A stretch of 17,699 nt of DNA from an uncultured Allomuricauda sp. (GTDB taxonomy: Bacteria > Bacteroidota > Bacteroidia > Flavobacteriales > Flavobacteriaceae): assembly GCA_937911965.1 (NCBI GenBank), contig CALDPL010000236.1, positions 1 to 17,699 on the forward strand, in the 5' to 3' direction. The stretch's first letter is position 1. The number at the start of each line of letters is the position of its first letter. Position numbers and translations under genes: made by a program. This document shows, in pieces, positions 1 to 8,320 of the stretch. The notes under the pieces are model-generated. The model saw only the letters and a list, made by a program, of their open reading frames with translations, was not told the origin of the DNA and ran no database searches.

Positions 1-21
1 TCAACTTGTATAGGTCAGCCT

Positions 22-777
22 ATGAAGTATGTGACCCTGATTGTTTTACTGTTCGCCTCTGCCCTGGCTTGGGGAAAGGGCTTTGACCATTTCATTACTG
101 CGGAGGGTCATGTACTGATGGATGGAGAAGAGCCCTTCCGCTTCGTTTCCTTCAATGTGCCCACCCTGAATTACCAAGAAGATGTTATGGATTTCAAGCA
201 GACCAACCCCTACCGTCTGCCTAATGAGTACGAGATGCGCGACGTATTTGCTACGGTTAAGGAAATGGGCGGTCGTGTGTTGCGCATTTACACCATTCCT
301 GTACGCAATGCCAATTTCCCTTCCGAGGCGCCCACCTACGTGGAGGCACCGGGGGTGTTCAACGAAGAGGCGTTCCGGGTCACGGATCTAATGCTTGCGC
401 TGGCCCATGAATACGGCATCCGCGTGATATTCCCCTTGTTGAACAATCGCCAGTGGATGGGTGGAAGGCCCAATTATGCCGCATTCAGGGGGAAATCCGC
501 AGACGAATTCTGGACCGATCCGCAACTGATTGATGATTTCAAAAAAACCATTCACTACACCCTCAACCGTACTAACACGATTACCGGTATCAAATACAAG
601 GATGACAAAGCCATTTTATGTTGGCAAACAGGTAACGAGCTGACCAGCCCAATAGACTGGACGGTTGAAATTACCCGCTACATAAAAAGTCTTGATAGCA
701 AACACCTGGTCATGGATGGCTGGTTCAGCGACGACCTGGATGAACCTTTGGTACGCGAGGCGTCCTTGCAGGAATGG
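22..777 (+). pseudogene. Secreted GH5-type glycoside hydrolase (mannanase-like), 3' end missing
   Basis: The protein opens with a signal peptide (residues 1-19, MKYVTLIVLLFASALAWGK) and continues as a TIM-barrel glycoside hydrolase of the GH5/mannan endo-1,4-beta-mannosidase kind. The segment WQTGNEL (residues 201-207) carries the Asn-Glu pair that provides the general acid/base (E206) in clan GH-A enzymes. In GH-A enzymes the catalytic nucleophile Glu lies on a later strand. Here it is absent, because the frame turns into unrelated sequence after about residue 249 (REASLQ) and stops at 808-810. From 771 onward the DNA encodes a metal ATPase in another frame, so the hydrolase has lost its 3' part and cannot be active. 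The start at 22 is supported by the signal peptide. The family call is fairly firm; the substrate (mannan or another beta-glycan) is inferred. Confidence 0.72.
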
Positions 778-2069
778 TCAATCTCAACAGCCCGGTACAG
801 ATCAGGGTGACCACTGCCTATTCGGACAGCAAACTCAGCAAGATCCTCAACCTGGTCCAAGAGGCCACGGGGCATAAGGCTCCCACCGAACGGTTCATCC
901 GCAAGTTCGCAAAGGTTTACACTCCCATTGTGGTATTGTTGGCCCTGTGCATATGTTTATTGCCCGCCCTCTTTGTGGAGCCCTATGTCTTTAGGGATTG
1001 GTTGTACAAAGCTTTGGTTTTCTTGGTGATCTCCTGTCCCTGTGCCCTGGTTATTTCCATTCCCTTGGGGTACTTTGGGGGAATCGGGGCAGGAAGCCGT
1101 AACGGAATCCTGTTCAAGGGCTCCAATTATCTGGATAGGCTTGCCCAGGTCGGCACCGTGGCCATGGACAAGACCGGAACCCTGACCGAAGGGGTCATCG
1201 AGGTAGGGGAGGTGGTCCTGAAGCCCGGTTTTGACCAAGGGGAAATCCTAAATATGGTCAACCAACTTGAAAGCCACAGCAGCCACCCGGTGGCCATGGC
1301 CATCCAAGACCATTTGGGGGAATTGTCGGAACCCGTGGAGCTGGATGCAATCGAGGAAATTCCAGGTCTTGGAATGCGGGCCGAGGTGAATGGAAAGCCC
1401 CTTGTGGTCGGAAATTACAGGCTCTTGGAGCGCTATGGAATTCCTTTTGGTCCGGAAACCGAAGCGCCATCGGCCACTGTAGTGGTCATTGCTTACGGTG
1501 GGAAATACGCGGGGCATATCACAATTACCGACCGTCTGAAGTCCGATTCCCACAAAGCGGTCAAACAACTTCAGGATATGGGCATAGAGGTCGTTATGCT
1601 CAGCGGGGACAGGAAGGTGGTGGTCGAACGATTTGCCAAAGAACTGGGCATATCCCGGGCCTATGGGGACCTATTGCCGGAGGACAAGGTTGAAAAACTC
1701 AAAGAGGCCATGACCGGTCCAAAACCCGTGGCCTTTGTTGGGGACGGGGTCAATGATGCGGCGGTGATCGCCCTTGGCGATGTCGGAATTGCCATGGGCG
1801 GCCTGGGAAGTGATGCCGCCATTGAGACCGCTGATGTGGTCATACAGGATGACATGCCCTCGAGAATTCCCATGGCGATCCATATCGGGAAGGCGACCAA
1901 GAAAATCGTTTGGCAGAACGTGTTTTTGGCTTTCGGGGTCAAGGCTGCCGTCCTGATTTTGGGTGCCGGGGGGATTGCCGGAATGTGGGAAGCCGTATTT
2001 GCCGATGTGGGCGTGGCCCTGTTGGCCATCCTCAATGCGGTACGGATCCAAAGAATGGATTTCCATTGA
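771..2069 (+). pseudogene. Zn/Cd-type P1B ATPase (ZntA/CadA-like), 5' truncated
   Basis: This is the C-terminal part (about 432 residues) of a heavy-metal efflux P-type ATPase. Counting from the ATG at 774, visible features in order are a transmembrane pair, the metal-site CPC (88-90), the phosphorylation loop DKTGTLT (132-138), the nucleotide-domain HP pair (171-172), GDGVND (323-328), and a last helix pair with N382-x7-K390 and D411-V-G. The N-x7-K and DxG signatures mark the Zn/Cd/Pb subgroup (P1B-2). Missing are the N-terminal metal-binding domain, the first helices and nearly all of the actuator domain with its TGE motif. The first recognisable residues (GMVNLNSPVQIRV) are the end of the actuator domain. 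The ATG at 774 is an internal Met codon, not a credible start. The gene is joined to a glycoside hydrolase fragment. The remaining frame is open and undamaged, which fits either a recent deletion or an assembly chimera. Confidence 0.85.
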
Positions 2070-2300
2070 ACTTGGCAAGGGGTCGATTCTTAAAGTAACC
2101 CCTGAATGTACGGGGTGCACCCCATTCCTAAAGCCCCGACTTAATTTAATCCAAGTTTAAGGTCCTTAACCCTTGCTTAATCTTTATTACCCTTTGGTTA
2201 GTTTTAAACTGTTGGGTATAGTTCTACTTTAGTTTTTCCAAAAACAACCACAGGTTCGATTCCCATTTATTGGGTATCGCCACCAACCAATTGAAACTAT
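2070..2300 (+). promoter_or_regulatory. Leader region of the barrel gene with two palindromes
   Basis: This non-coding stretch of 231 bp becomes A+T-rich after about 2140. It holds a perfect 12-bp palindrome GGGGTGCACCCC (2112-2123), which also lies in a possible ACCCC/GGGGT hairpin at 2098-2116, and a 13-bp palindrome TTAAGGTCCTTAA (2157-2169). Either could be an operator, and the first could act as a terminator for the upstream ATPase gene, but no T-run follows it. No perfect TAnnTTTG box was found. TACTTTAG at 2225-2232 is the closest match, without a well-spaced upstream TTTG. Confidence 0.35.
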
Positions 2301-3440
2301 ATGAAAACAGTACCACATTTTTATTTTGCATTCCTTTCGGCCTTGCTTCTATTGGGGACCGGAACCGCCCAGGCCCAGGGATGTGTAGCCATCAGACATT
2401 TTTCCACGGCCGTGGGCAATACCATGGAAAGCAATTACCTCGGAGCCGGTGACCTACAGATCGGCAGCAATTACCGCTATTTCAAATCTTTCCGACACTT
2501 TAAGGGCACCCAAGAGGAACCCGATAGGGTTGCCAACGAGACCGAGGTGATCAACCACTCCCATTCCTGGGACTTTTTTGTGACCTACGGCATCACCAAC
2601 AGGCTCTACGGCAGCCTTACCATTCCAACGGTGATCAATACCCGATCCTCCCTCTATGAGCACGGCAGGACGGAACGGCACCAGTCGTTCTCCCGTGGGC
2701 TGGCCGATGTGCGGGTGGGTGCGGGATACTGGATCTTCGACCCGGAAAACCATCCCAATGGGAACATGGCCCTGGGATTGGGCATCAAATTGCCAACCGG
2801 AAACTTCAATGCCACCGATGTATTCTACAATGTGGGACCGGAGGGCAGCCCAGAAACCAGGCCGGTCGACCAAAGCATTCAGCCCGGGGACGGAGGCTTT
2901 GGGGTCACCCTGGACTTTCAATTCTACCAAAAACTGGCCGAGGGGATATTTGCCTATGGCAGCGGATTCTATTTAATCAATCCAAGGGAGGTCAATGGAA
3001 TAAGGACCTTTAGGGAAACCCTGAGCCCGCTACTGGCCAACGAAGCCATCATGGCGGTACCTGACCAGTTTGCCTTTCGTGCCGGGGCCAGTTATGCCTT
3101 TGGAGACGTCGTTTCTGCATCCTTGGGCGCCCGATACGAAGGGGTGCCCGTAAAGGACCTGATCGGGGGCAACGATGGCTTTAGAAGGCCGGGGACCGTG
3201 CTTTCGATCGACCCGGGAATCTCTTTTATGAAAAACAATTTTTCCGTGAACGTCAATGTCCCATTTGCAGTGCGAAGGGAGCGTCCACAGAGTTATACGG
3301 ACAAGGAAATGGAAGAACTGACCGGGGAACCCAGGAGTGGGGATGCGGCCTTTGCGGATTATTTGATCAATGTGGGGGTATCCTATCGCATTGGAAGCAA
3401 AAAAGTCAAGGTGGACCCTTCGTTGATGAACGAATTCTAG
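2301..3440 (+). CDS. Outer-membrane beta-barrel protein, transporter-like
   Basis: The 379-residue protein has a clear signal peptide (MKTVPHFYFAFLSALLLLGTG, cut near AQAQ-G at 25-26). The rest alternates short amphipathic strands and Gly/Asn/Asp-rich turns, for example YGITNRLYGSLTIP, and ends in a barrel-type strand (YLINVGVSYRI) close to the C-terminus. This matches the broad group of bacterial outer-membrane barrel proteins often annotated as transporters or 'phenol degradation meta-pathway' type barrels. The substrate cannot be read from the sequence. The gene lies 49 bp upstream of a TonB-dependent receptor gene on the same strand, so the two were probably co-transcribed, and downstream of a metal ATPase fragment, which only hints at metal-related transport. 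A single Cys (CVAIRHF, about residue 28) follows the cleavage site but lacks a lipobox. The frame is intact. Confidence 0.7.
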   Translation: MKTVPHFYFAFLSALLLLGTGTAQAQGCVAIRHFSTAVGNTMESNYLGAGDLQIGSNYRYFKSFRHFKGTQEEPDRVANETEVINHSHSWDFFVTYGITNRLYGSLTIPTVINTRSSLYEHGRTERHQSFSRGLADVRVGAGYWIFDPENHPNGNMALGLGIKLPTGNFNATDVFYNVGPEGSPETRPVDQSIQPGDGGFGVTLDFQFYQKLAEGIFAYGSGFYLINPREVNGIRTFRETLSPLLANEAIMAVPDQFAFRAGASYAFGDVVSASLGARYEGVPVKDLIGGNDGFRRPGTVLSIDPGISFMKNNFSVNVNVPFAVRRERPQSYTDKEMEELTGEPRSGDAAFADYLINVGVSYRIGSKKVKVDPSLMNEF

Positions 3441-3489
3441 GTCTTGACCTTCATTCCAATGGCTCACAAAATCTTGAACAATCGATATC

Positions 3490-6125
3490 GTGCGTAGAAA
3501 CTGCATTGTTTTTGTCGTGTATTTTCTGTTGTGGGGAATCGGGGCCCAGGCTCAGGACCTTGTTCTTGGAAGAGTGGTCGATGCCACCGACGGACAACCG
3601 CTTCTCGGTGCCCAGATTCTGGTGGAACCCAGTGGAAAGGGGACCCTATCAGACAATTTTGGAAGGTTCGAACTCCAGTTCGCCCCAACTGACAGCAGAT
3701 TGCTCATCAGATACTTGGGTTACGGTCAAAAAGAATTTGAGCTCGGAAGGGGGACCATCGATTTGGGCACCATCACTTTGAACCGTTCCGATACCACCCT
3801 GGACGAGGTGGTCGTGAGCGCTTCTGCCAGGAACTTCAAGCCCGATTTTGTCGGAAGCAATTTCAGGATCTATCCCATTGCCATGAAGAACATCAATCCC
3901 CTGAGCACCGAAGAGGTACTGCGTACAATCCCAGGAGTCAACATTATGGTGGGACATGGGGCTGTCCAACCGCCCGAACATAAGCATCCGTGGTTCATGG
4001 GGAAGAAGATCGAGAAAAGTGTTGCTCTTGGAAGACGGAACCCCTATGGCGCCGGCTCCCTATATTGCACCGGGGGCCTACTACAACCCGGTCAGTGATC
4101 GGGTCACCTCCATTGAGGTCTATAAAGGAGCCGATCTGTTGAAATACGGTCCCAACAATATGTACGGGGCGGTCAACTATATTACGGCCCTGCCCCCACA
4201 AAAACCTACCCTGCTCCTAAAGTTGACCGGCGGTGAGCGCGATTACGCCTCCGGTTTGTTTTCTTACGGGGGGACCTGGGGGAATACCGGTGCCCTGATC
4301 GAGGGGGTATACAAAAAGTTCGGGGGATATACCGACAATTCCTCTGTGCAAGTGCTCAACCTCAATGCCAAGGTATACGCCCAATTGTCCGAGGACCAAT
4401 CCCTTTACTTTAAGGTGAGCACAGTTTGAGGACAATCAGGCCTCCCTCGGTTCACAGACGCCCTTTACCTTTGACACGGATCCCACCCAAAACCCCTTGG
4501 ATGCGGATCGCTTTACCATGCGACGCTATGGAATGGATATCATCCACAAATGGCTGACCTCCGACAGGCTTTCCCTGACCACTAAAATATACGCTTCCGA
4601 TTTTGAACGGGACTGGTGGAGGCAGATCACCACCAAGGTCAGGGCTTCCGAATTGCAGACCTACCTCGGGGATGAGATCTTTGCCAATCGCTATTCCTAC
4701 CTTTCGGGCAGGACCTTTGGGGAGGAGGACTATGTGATCGTCGGAAGGCTTTCCGGAGGATTGGAAGGGACCACCGACAGCCGCTGGATGTACCAGGTGT
4801 CCGGCCTTAAGGAAACCCAGGAACACCAATGGGAGGCCTTTGGCCGGCCCGGTGAACTGGAGGTGGGGCTTAATCTGCACCGGAAACATTCAAGGATGAA
4901 CTCCTTCAGAACGACAATTCCAGATGGGCCAGGACGGGGGAGACCACTGTGGACCTCTGGTATCGGTTGTGGTCGGCCAACGCCTAATTGAGGAACAGTT
5001 TCAAAATCGATCGTCTGGGAATCATTCCCATCCTTCGATTCGAACATGTGGACATTTACCGCCAGAACCTTTTGGCCTTGGCCGCGGACCCAGACCTTCA
5101 AGATTCCGATGGAGGCAAGGAAACCAATGTGTACGATCAATTTTTGCCTGGAATCGCCCTGGAGCATCCCTTGGGAGCGGGAGAATTGTACGGCAGTGTC
5201 CACAAGGGCATGATCGCCCTTCCAAGATTTTTGGTTTTCTGGTGGAACAGGACGGGGTAATCACCAATCCCTTGGCAGGGGAATCCATCAATATGAAACC
5301 TGAACTGAGCTGGAACAAGGAACTGGGATGGAGGGGAAGCCTTTGGGACCATCGGATCCAGGGCCAGGCCACCTATTTCCACAATGCCAGCAGGAACTTC
5401 TATGCCGCGGGCCGAAACGAAGTATTCAGCGAACTGGCAAAAATCAACGTACAGGGCATTGAATTGGCCCTGGACGTCAAACTGTTCGACAGTCCCGACC
5501 AAAGCCTCCATTTTTTGGCAACCTTACCCTGATGCATTCCAAGGTCAAGGAGGGCAGATTGGAAGACCGGGACCTCTTTTCCCAAATAATCCATGGAGCG
5601 GCCACCCGTATGGAATACCTCGATATGGTGAATGCCAATCGCGACGCCTTTGAGATCTATGTGAACGACGGGGGAGGGCAGACCCTGTTGACCGACACCA
5701 CGGTCGATGAGGCGGATTTTGCACAGATCGAAAGAAGTGTGGTCACCTTTGGGGAGGGTGGCATTTCGGATGCAGAGGCCCCCTATACGCCCAAGATCTC
5801 TATGAGTCTGGGCCTAACCTACAATTGGAAGGGAAGGGCCACCGGCTTCAATGTCCACCATGTGGGCGAGCAGTTTACCAAGTTCCACAACTTTGTCAAC
5901 GAATCCACCGATGGGGCCATTGGGCAACTGCCCTCCTTTACCACCATCGATGCCTATTTGAACCATGACCTCAAGATCGGGGAAGGTATGGATGCAAAAA
6001 TATTTGTCAATGCCAAGAACATCACCAATGAAATCTATAGGGCCTCCCGACTGATTCGGGCCACCTCAGGGCTCTTTGCCGGGGGTTTCCGCCAGATTGT
6101 GTTCGGTATCGAATTAAGGTTGTGA
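3490..6125 (+). pseudogene. FecA-like TonB-dependent outer-membrane receptor, decayed
   Basis: Joined across frames, this encodes a full-length receptor: signal peptide (GTG start at 3490, cut after AQAQ), CarboxypepD_reg-like domain (GRVVDATDGQPLLGAQILV), plug domain (LDEVVVSAS, then RTIPGVN and RPNISIRGS) and a 22-strand-type barrel ending GGFRQIVFGIELRL. The style resembles the FecA/siderophore group. The reading frame is broken five times: near 3952-3956 (+1), at 4421-4424 (+1, stop 4427-4429), at the A-run 4884-4886 (one A short), near 5209-5211 (one base short) and at the T-run 5511-5516 (one T short). There is also an in-frame TAA at 4985-4987. Between breaks the protein is well conserved, so decay is recent or the breaks are read errors. 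The other chromosomal genes inside the window are intact, which favours true decay. The GTG start is unusual beside ATG-starting neighbours. The ligand is not readable. Confidence 0.88.
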
Positions 6126-6148
6126 GCCTTCAATAAGGGGCTGCCCGA

Positions 6149-6868
6149 TCAGGAGGCGAAGACCTCTTCAAAGAAACGGGCCATGCGGTCCCACGACCGA
6201 TCACTGGCCAGGGGATTGTACATCATTCCCTGGTCAGGCGCGTTGGCATTGGGATTGGTAAAGGCATGGCCGGTATGGCCAAAGATATCCATTTCCCAAA
6301 CTGCATTGCGTTCGGTGAGTTCATAGCCCAGGGCGACGATGTCCTTGGGAAAGGCAAAGGGATCTTCCCAGCCGTGAAGGACCAGGATCTTGGCCTTGAT
6401 GTCCATTTCCTGTTCCAAGCCAGGGGGATCGAAGATTCCGTGGAAACAGACCGCGGCCTTGAGATCCACCCCGCTGCGGGCCAAATCCAGGGCACATTTT
6501 CCCCCAAAACAAAAGCCGATGATGCCCACATTTTCCGAATCGGCCAATTCGTGCTCCTTAACCTTCTCAAAGGCCAGGAGCAAACGGTCCAACAGTTCCT
6601 GTCGGTCCTTTAAGGCCTCGTTCATCAAAATCTCGGCCTGTTCGTTGTCCTTGGCCCTTTTTCCCTTTCCATAGACGTCCACGGCAAGGGCCAAATAGCC
6701 CATTTTGGCCAACTCAATGGCCTTTTCCTCTTCAAATTTGGACTGTCCCGTCCAAGTGTGCGCGATCAGGACCACCGGACGTTTGCCCTTTTTCCCGTTG
6801 TCGTGGGCCAAAACGCCCTGAAAGCTCCTTTCGTGACCGGAATAGTTGAATTTTTCAGTCTTTATCAT
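6149..6868 (-). CDS. Dienelactone hydrolase family protein
   Basis: The 239-residue alpha/beta-hydrolase has the complete dienelactone-hydrolase catalytic triad: Cys120 in the nucleophile elbow GFCFGG (118-123), Asp169 in LHGWEDP, and His201 in the GHTGHAFTNP segment. The length is typical of the family (about 230-250). No signal peptide is visible, so it should be cytoplasmic. Family members hydrolyse dienelactones and other esters; the true substrate here is unknown, and there is no aromatic-degradation gene nearby. The ATG at 6866-6868 begins right where family similarity starts (MIKTEKFNYSG). It lies 51 bp downstream of the cyclophilin gene on the same strand and may share its transcript. 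It converges on the receptor pseudogene with a gap of 23 bp. Confidence 0.88.
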   Translation of the reverse strand: MIKTEKFNYSGHERSFQGVLAHDNGKKGKRPVVLIAHTWTGQSKFEEEKAIELAKMGYLALAVDVYGKGKRAKDNEQAEILMNEALKDRQELLDRLLLAFEKVKEHELADSENVGIIGFCFGGKCALDLARSGVDLKAAVCFHGIFDPPGLEQEMDIKAKILVLHGWEDPFAFPKDIVALGYELTERNAVWEMDIFGHTGHAFTNPNANAPDQGMMYNPLASDRSWDRMARFFEEVFAS

Positions 6869-6891
6869 AATAGGTCAGTTGTTGCTCGGAC

Positions 6892-6904
6892 CCCTAAATT
6901 AGGG
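6892..6904. promoter_or_regulatory. CCCTAAATTAGGG inverted repeat
   Basis: A 6-bp inverted repeat around a single base sits in the 51-bp gap between the cyclophilin stop and the hydrolase start. It could be an operator or part of a short RNA hairpin. No T-run follows on the minus strand, so a terminator role is doubtful. Confidence 0.3.
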
Positions 6905-6919
6905 TATTTTTCAATAGGT

Positions 6920-7645
6920 TCACAGAACCTCCACATTGAGGATGTAAACACTCTTCCAGGGCCAATCCCCATCGCCGACCGGGACCTTGTTGATGGCATC
7001 GACGACCTCCATGCCGTCCACCACACGCCCAAAGGGGGTATAGGAACCGTCCAGATGGTAAGAACCCGGGGAGGTCACCACAATAAAGAACTCATAGGGG
7101 GATGCGAGTTTATGGGGGTTGTCCCTTTCACTGCTGGGCATGGAGATGGTGCCCCTGTGGTGGCTATGCCCCTTTCGGGTATCGGGGGGAAGCAGATACC
7201 GGCCTATGTCCGTCCTTTTTTTCATGACCTTGGGATCGTCGGTGCTGCCCCCTTGAATGATGAAATCCTTGACCACCCGATGGAACTGCGTACTGTCAAA
7301 ATAATGTTTCTTTGCCAAATAGATGAAGTTGGCCTTGTGGTAGGGTACATTGTCATAGAGTTGCAGGGTGAAACTGCCCATGGAGGTGTTGATCCTCACC
7401 CTGTTTCCCTTCAACTCCTTGGCGTATTCGAAGAAAAAGTCAATGGCATTTTCCTCGGTCAGCACAAAGGGTTCCTCCTTCGGTTCGATTTCTTCGGGCA
7501 CGGAATCGACTTCCATCGGGGGGATGCTGTCCCGGACAATGATTTTTTCCCCAACTTTGTCGGGTTCTTTCTTTGGGGATTCCCCACAGGAAACAAGGAT
7601 CAGGAACAACAATGCGGTAAATGTGGCAGTAGACCTAGGCAACAT
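6920..7645 (-). CDS. Lipoprotein cyclophilin-type peptidyl-prolyl isomerase
   Basis: The protein (241 residues) starts with a lipoprotein signal ending in LFLILVSC (Cys20), predicting a lipid-anchored periplasmic protein. An acidic linker rich in Glu and Pro (about 24-60) leads to a cyclophilin domain (about 80-241). Its hallmark segments are present: FHRVVKDFIIQGG (121-133, catalytic Arg123), the FFIVV strand, and TPFGRVVDGMEVVDAI near the C-terminus. The role is cis-trans isomerisation of peptidyl-proline bonds, helping fold exported proteins. The start at 7643-7645 is the only Met that keeps the lipobox, so it is well supported. That start codon overlaps the start of the divergent Nudix gene in the tetranucleotide CATG, and therefore the promoter must lie inside the Nudix coding region. 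No perfect TAnnTTTG box is seen there. Confidence 0.9.
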   Translation of the reverse strand: MLPRSTATFTALLFLILVSCGESPKKEPDKVGEKIIVRDSIPPMEVDSVPEEIEPKEEPFVLTEENAIDFFFEYAKELKGNRVRINTSMGSFTLQLYDNVPYHKANFIYLAKKHYFDSTQFHRVVKDFIIQGGSTDDPKVMKKRTDIGRYLLPPDTRKGHSHHRGTISMPSSERDNPHKLASPYEFFIVVTSPGSYHLDGSYTPFGRVVDGMEVVDAINKVPVGDGDWPWKSVYILNVEVL

Positions 7646-8285
7646 GAAATTTGATGAATTTAAACAATTGGCCCTAAATTTAAAAAAACTCCCCCTACCC
7701 GGGGAGCCCTCCCATCATAAAATGTCCCCGGAACTTCGGATCCAATGGATGAGGGACCACAAAATAAGGGATTTCAATCCAAGGATGGCCGGGGTCATGG
7801 CACTATTCTTTCCTGATTCCCAGGGCCAGACCCGCCTGCTCTTGATCCTGAGAAAGATCTATGAGGGGGTGCACTCCGGACAGATCGGCTTTCCGGGAGG
7901 CAAGGCAGAGGAGGGAGATCGGGGAATCCTCGAAACGGCCCTTAGGGAAACCCATGAGGAGGTGGGGGTCCCTCCCCATGCCATCGAAGTGATCCGGGAG
8001 CTCAGTGAAGTATATGTGCCCCCGAGCAATTTTCTGGTCAAACCCTTTATGGGCCTTTACCAAGACCCCAGGCCCTTTGTAAAGGAGGAAGGGGAAGTCG
8101 AAGAAATCGTGGAGGTGCTTTTAAGGGATTTCATGGATGAATCCAATCGCATTGTTGAAAACTTGACTACTTCCTATGCCGAAAACATAAGTGTACCTGC
8201 TTATAGATTAAATGGTTATACGGTATGGGGGGCCACGGCCATGATGTTGGGGGAAATCCAGGAACTATTGCGGATGGCACATTGA
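7644..8285 (+). CDS. Nudix hydrolase, CoA pyrophosphatase-like
   Basis: The 213-residue protein has a Nudix box beginning at GFPGGKAEEGD (82-92) with the metal-binding helix RETHEEVG (R101, E102, E105, E106). Sequence upstream of the box (LLLILRKIYEGVHSGQIGFP) and the overall length match the subfamily that cleaves coenzyme A to phosphopantetheine and 3',5'-ADP (NudL type). The frame is open far upstream, but that part is the antisense of the cyclophilin gene; MKFDEFKQLAL at 7644 is the natural start. That ATG overlaps the start of the divergent cyclophilin by two bases. Only 35 bp separate it from the following acyltransferase gene, which nevertheless has its own promoter box. The protein is expected to be cytoplasmic. 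Confidence 0.87.
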   Translation: MKFDEFKQLALNLKKLPLPGEPSHHKMSPELRIQWMRDHKIRDFNPRMAGVMALFFPDSQGQTRLLLILRKIYEGVHSGQIGFPGGKAEEGDRGILETALRETHEEVGVPPHAIEVIRELSEVYVPPSNFLVKPFMGLYQDPRPFVKEEGEVEEIVEVLLRDFMDESNRIVENLTTSYAENISVPAYRLNGYTVWGATAMMLGEIQELLRMAH

Positions 8286-8296
8286 CCGCTATTTTG

Positions 8297-8304
8297 TAAA
8301 TTTG
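8297..8304 (+). promoter_or_regulatory. TAAATTTG promoter box upstream of the acyltransferase gene
   Basis: TAAATTTG is an exact match to the Bacteroidetes -7 consensus TAnnTTTG and lies 16 bp before the ATG at 8321, which would give a leader of roughly ten bases. No TTTG at the usual 17-23 bp upstream spacing is seen (TTG occurs at 8268-8270 and 8282-8284). It suggests the acyltransferase is transcribed on its own as well as from upstream. Confidence 0.5.
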
Positions 8305-8320
8305 GGATCAATTCAAAATC

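Noticed and set aside
2252..2290. tRNA-like 3' end (GGTTCGATTCCC followed by GCCACCAACCA)
   Set aside because: The T-loop string is convincing, but the T-stem pairs at only about three of five positions, there is no matching acceptor strand, and no D or anticodon arm lies upstream.
6126..6148. Terminator between the receptor pseudogene and the hydrolase gene
   Set aside because: Only a 3-bp stem (GGG-GCTG-CCC at 6137-6146) is visible, with no T-run on either side; too weak to annotate.
7368..7643. N-terminal extension of the Nudix protein
   Set aside because: The extra residues are low-complexity Ser/Gly sequence antisense to the cyclophilin gene; the family begins at MKFDEF (7644).
6758..7654. 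Long plus-strand open frame opposite the cyclophilin and hydrolase genes
   Set aside because: It is the antisense shadow of two well-recognised minus-strand genes and shows no family resemblance.
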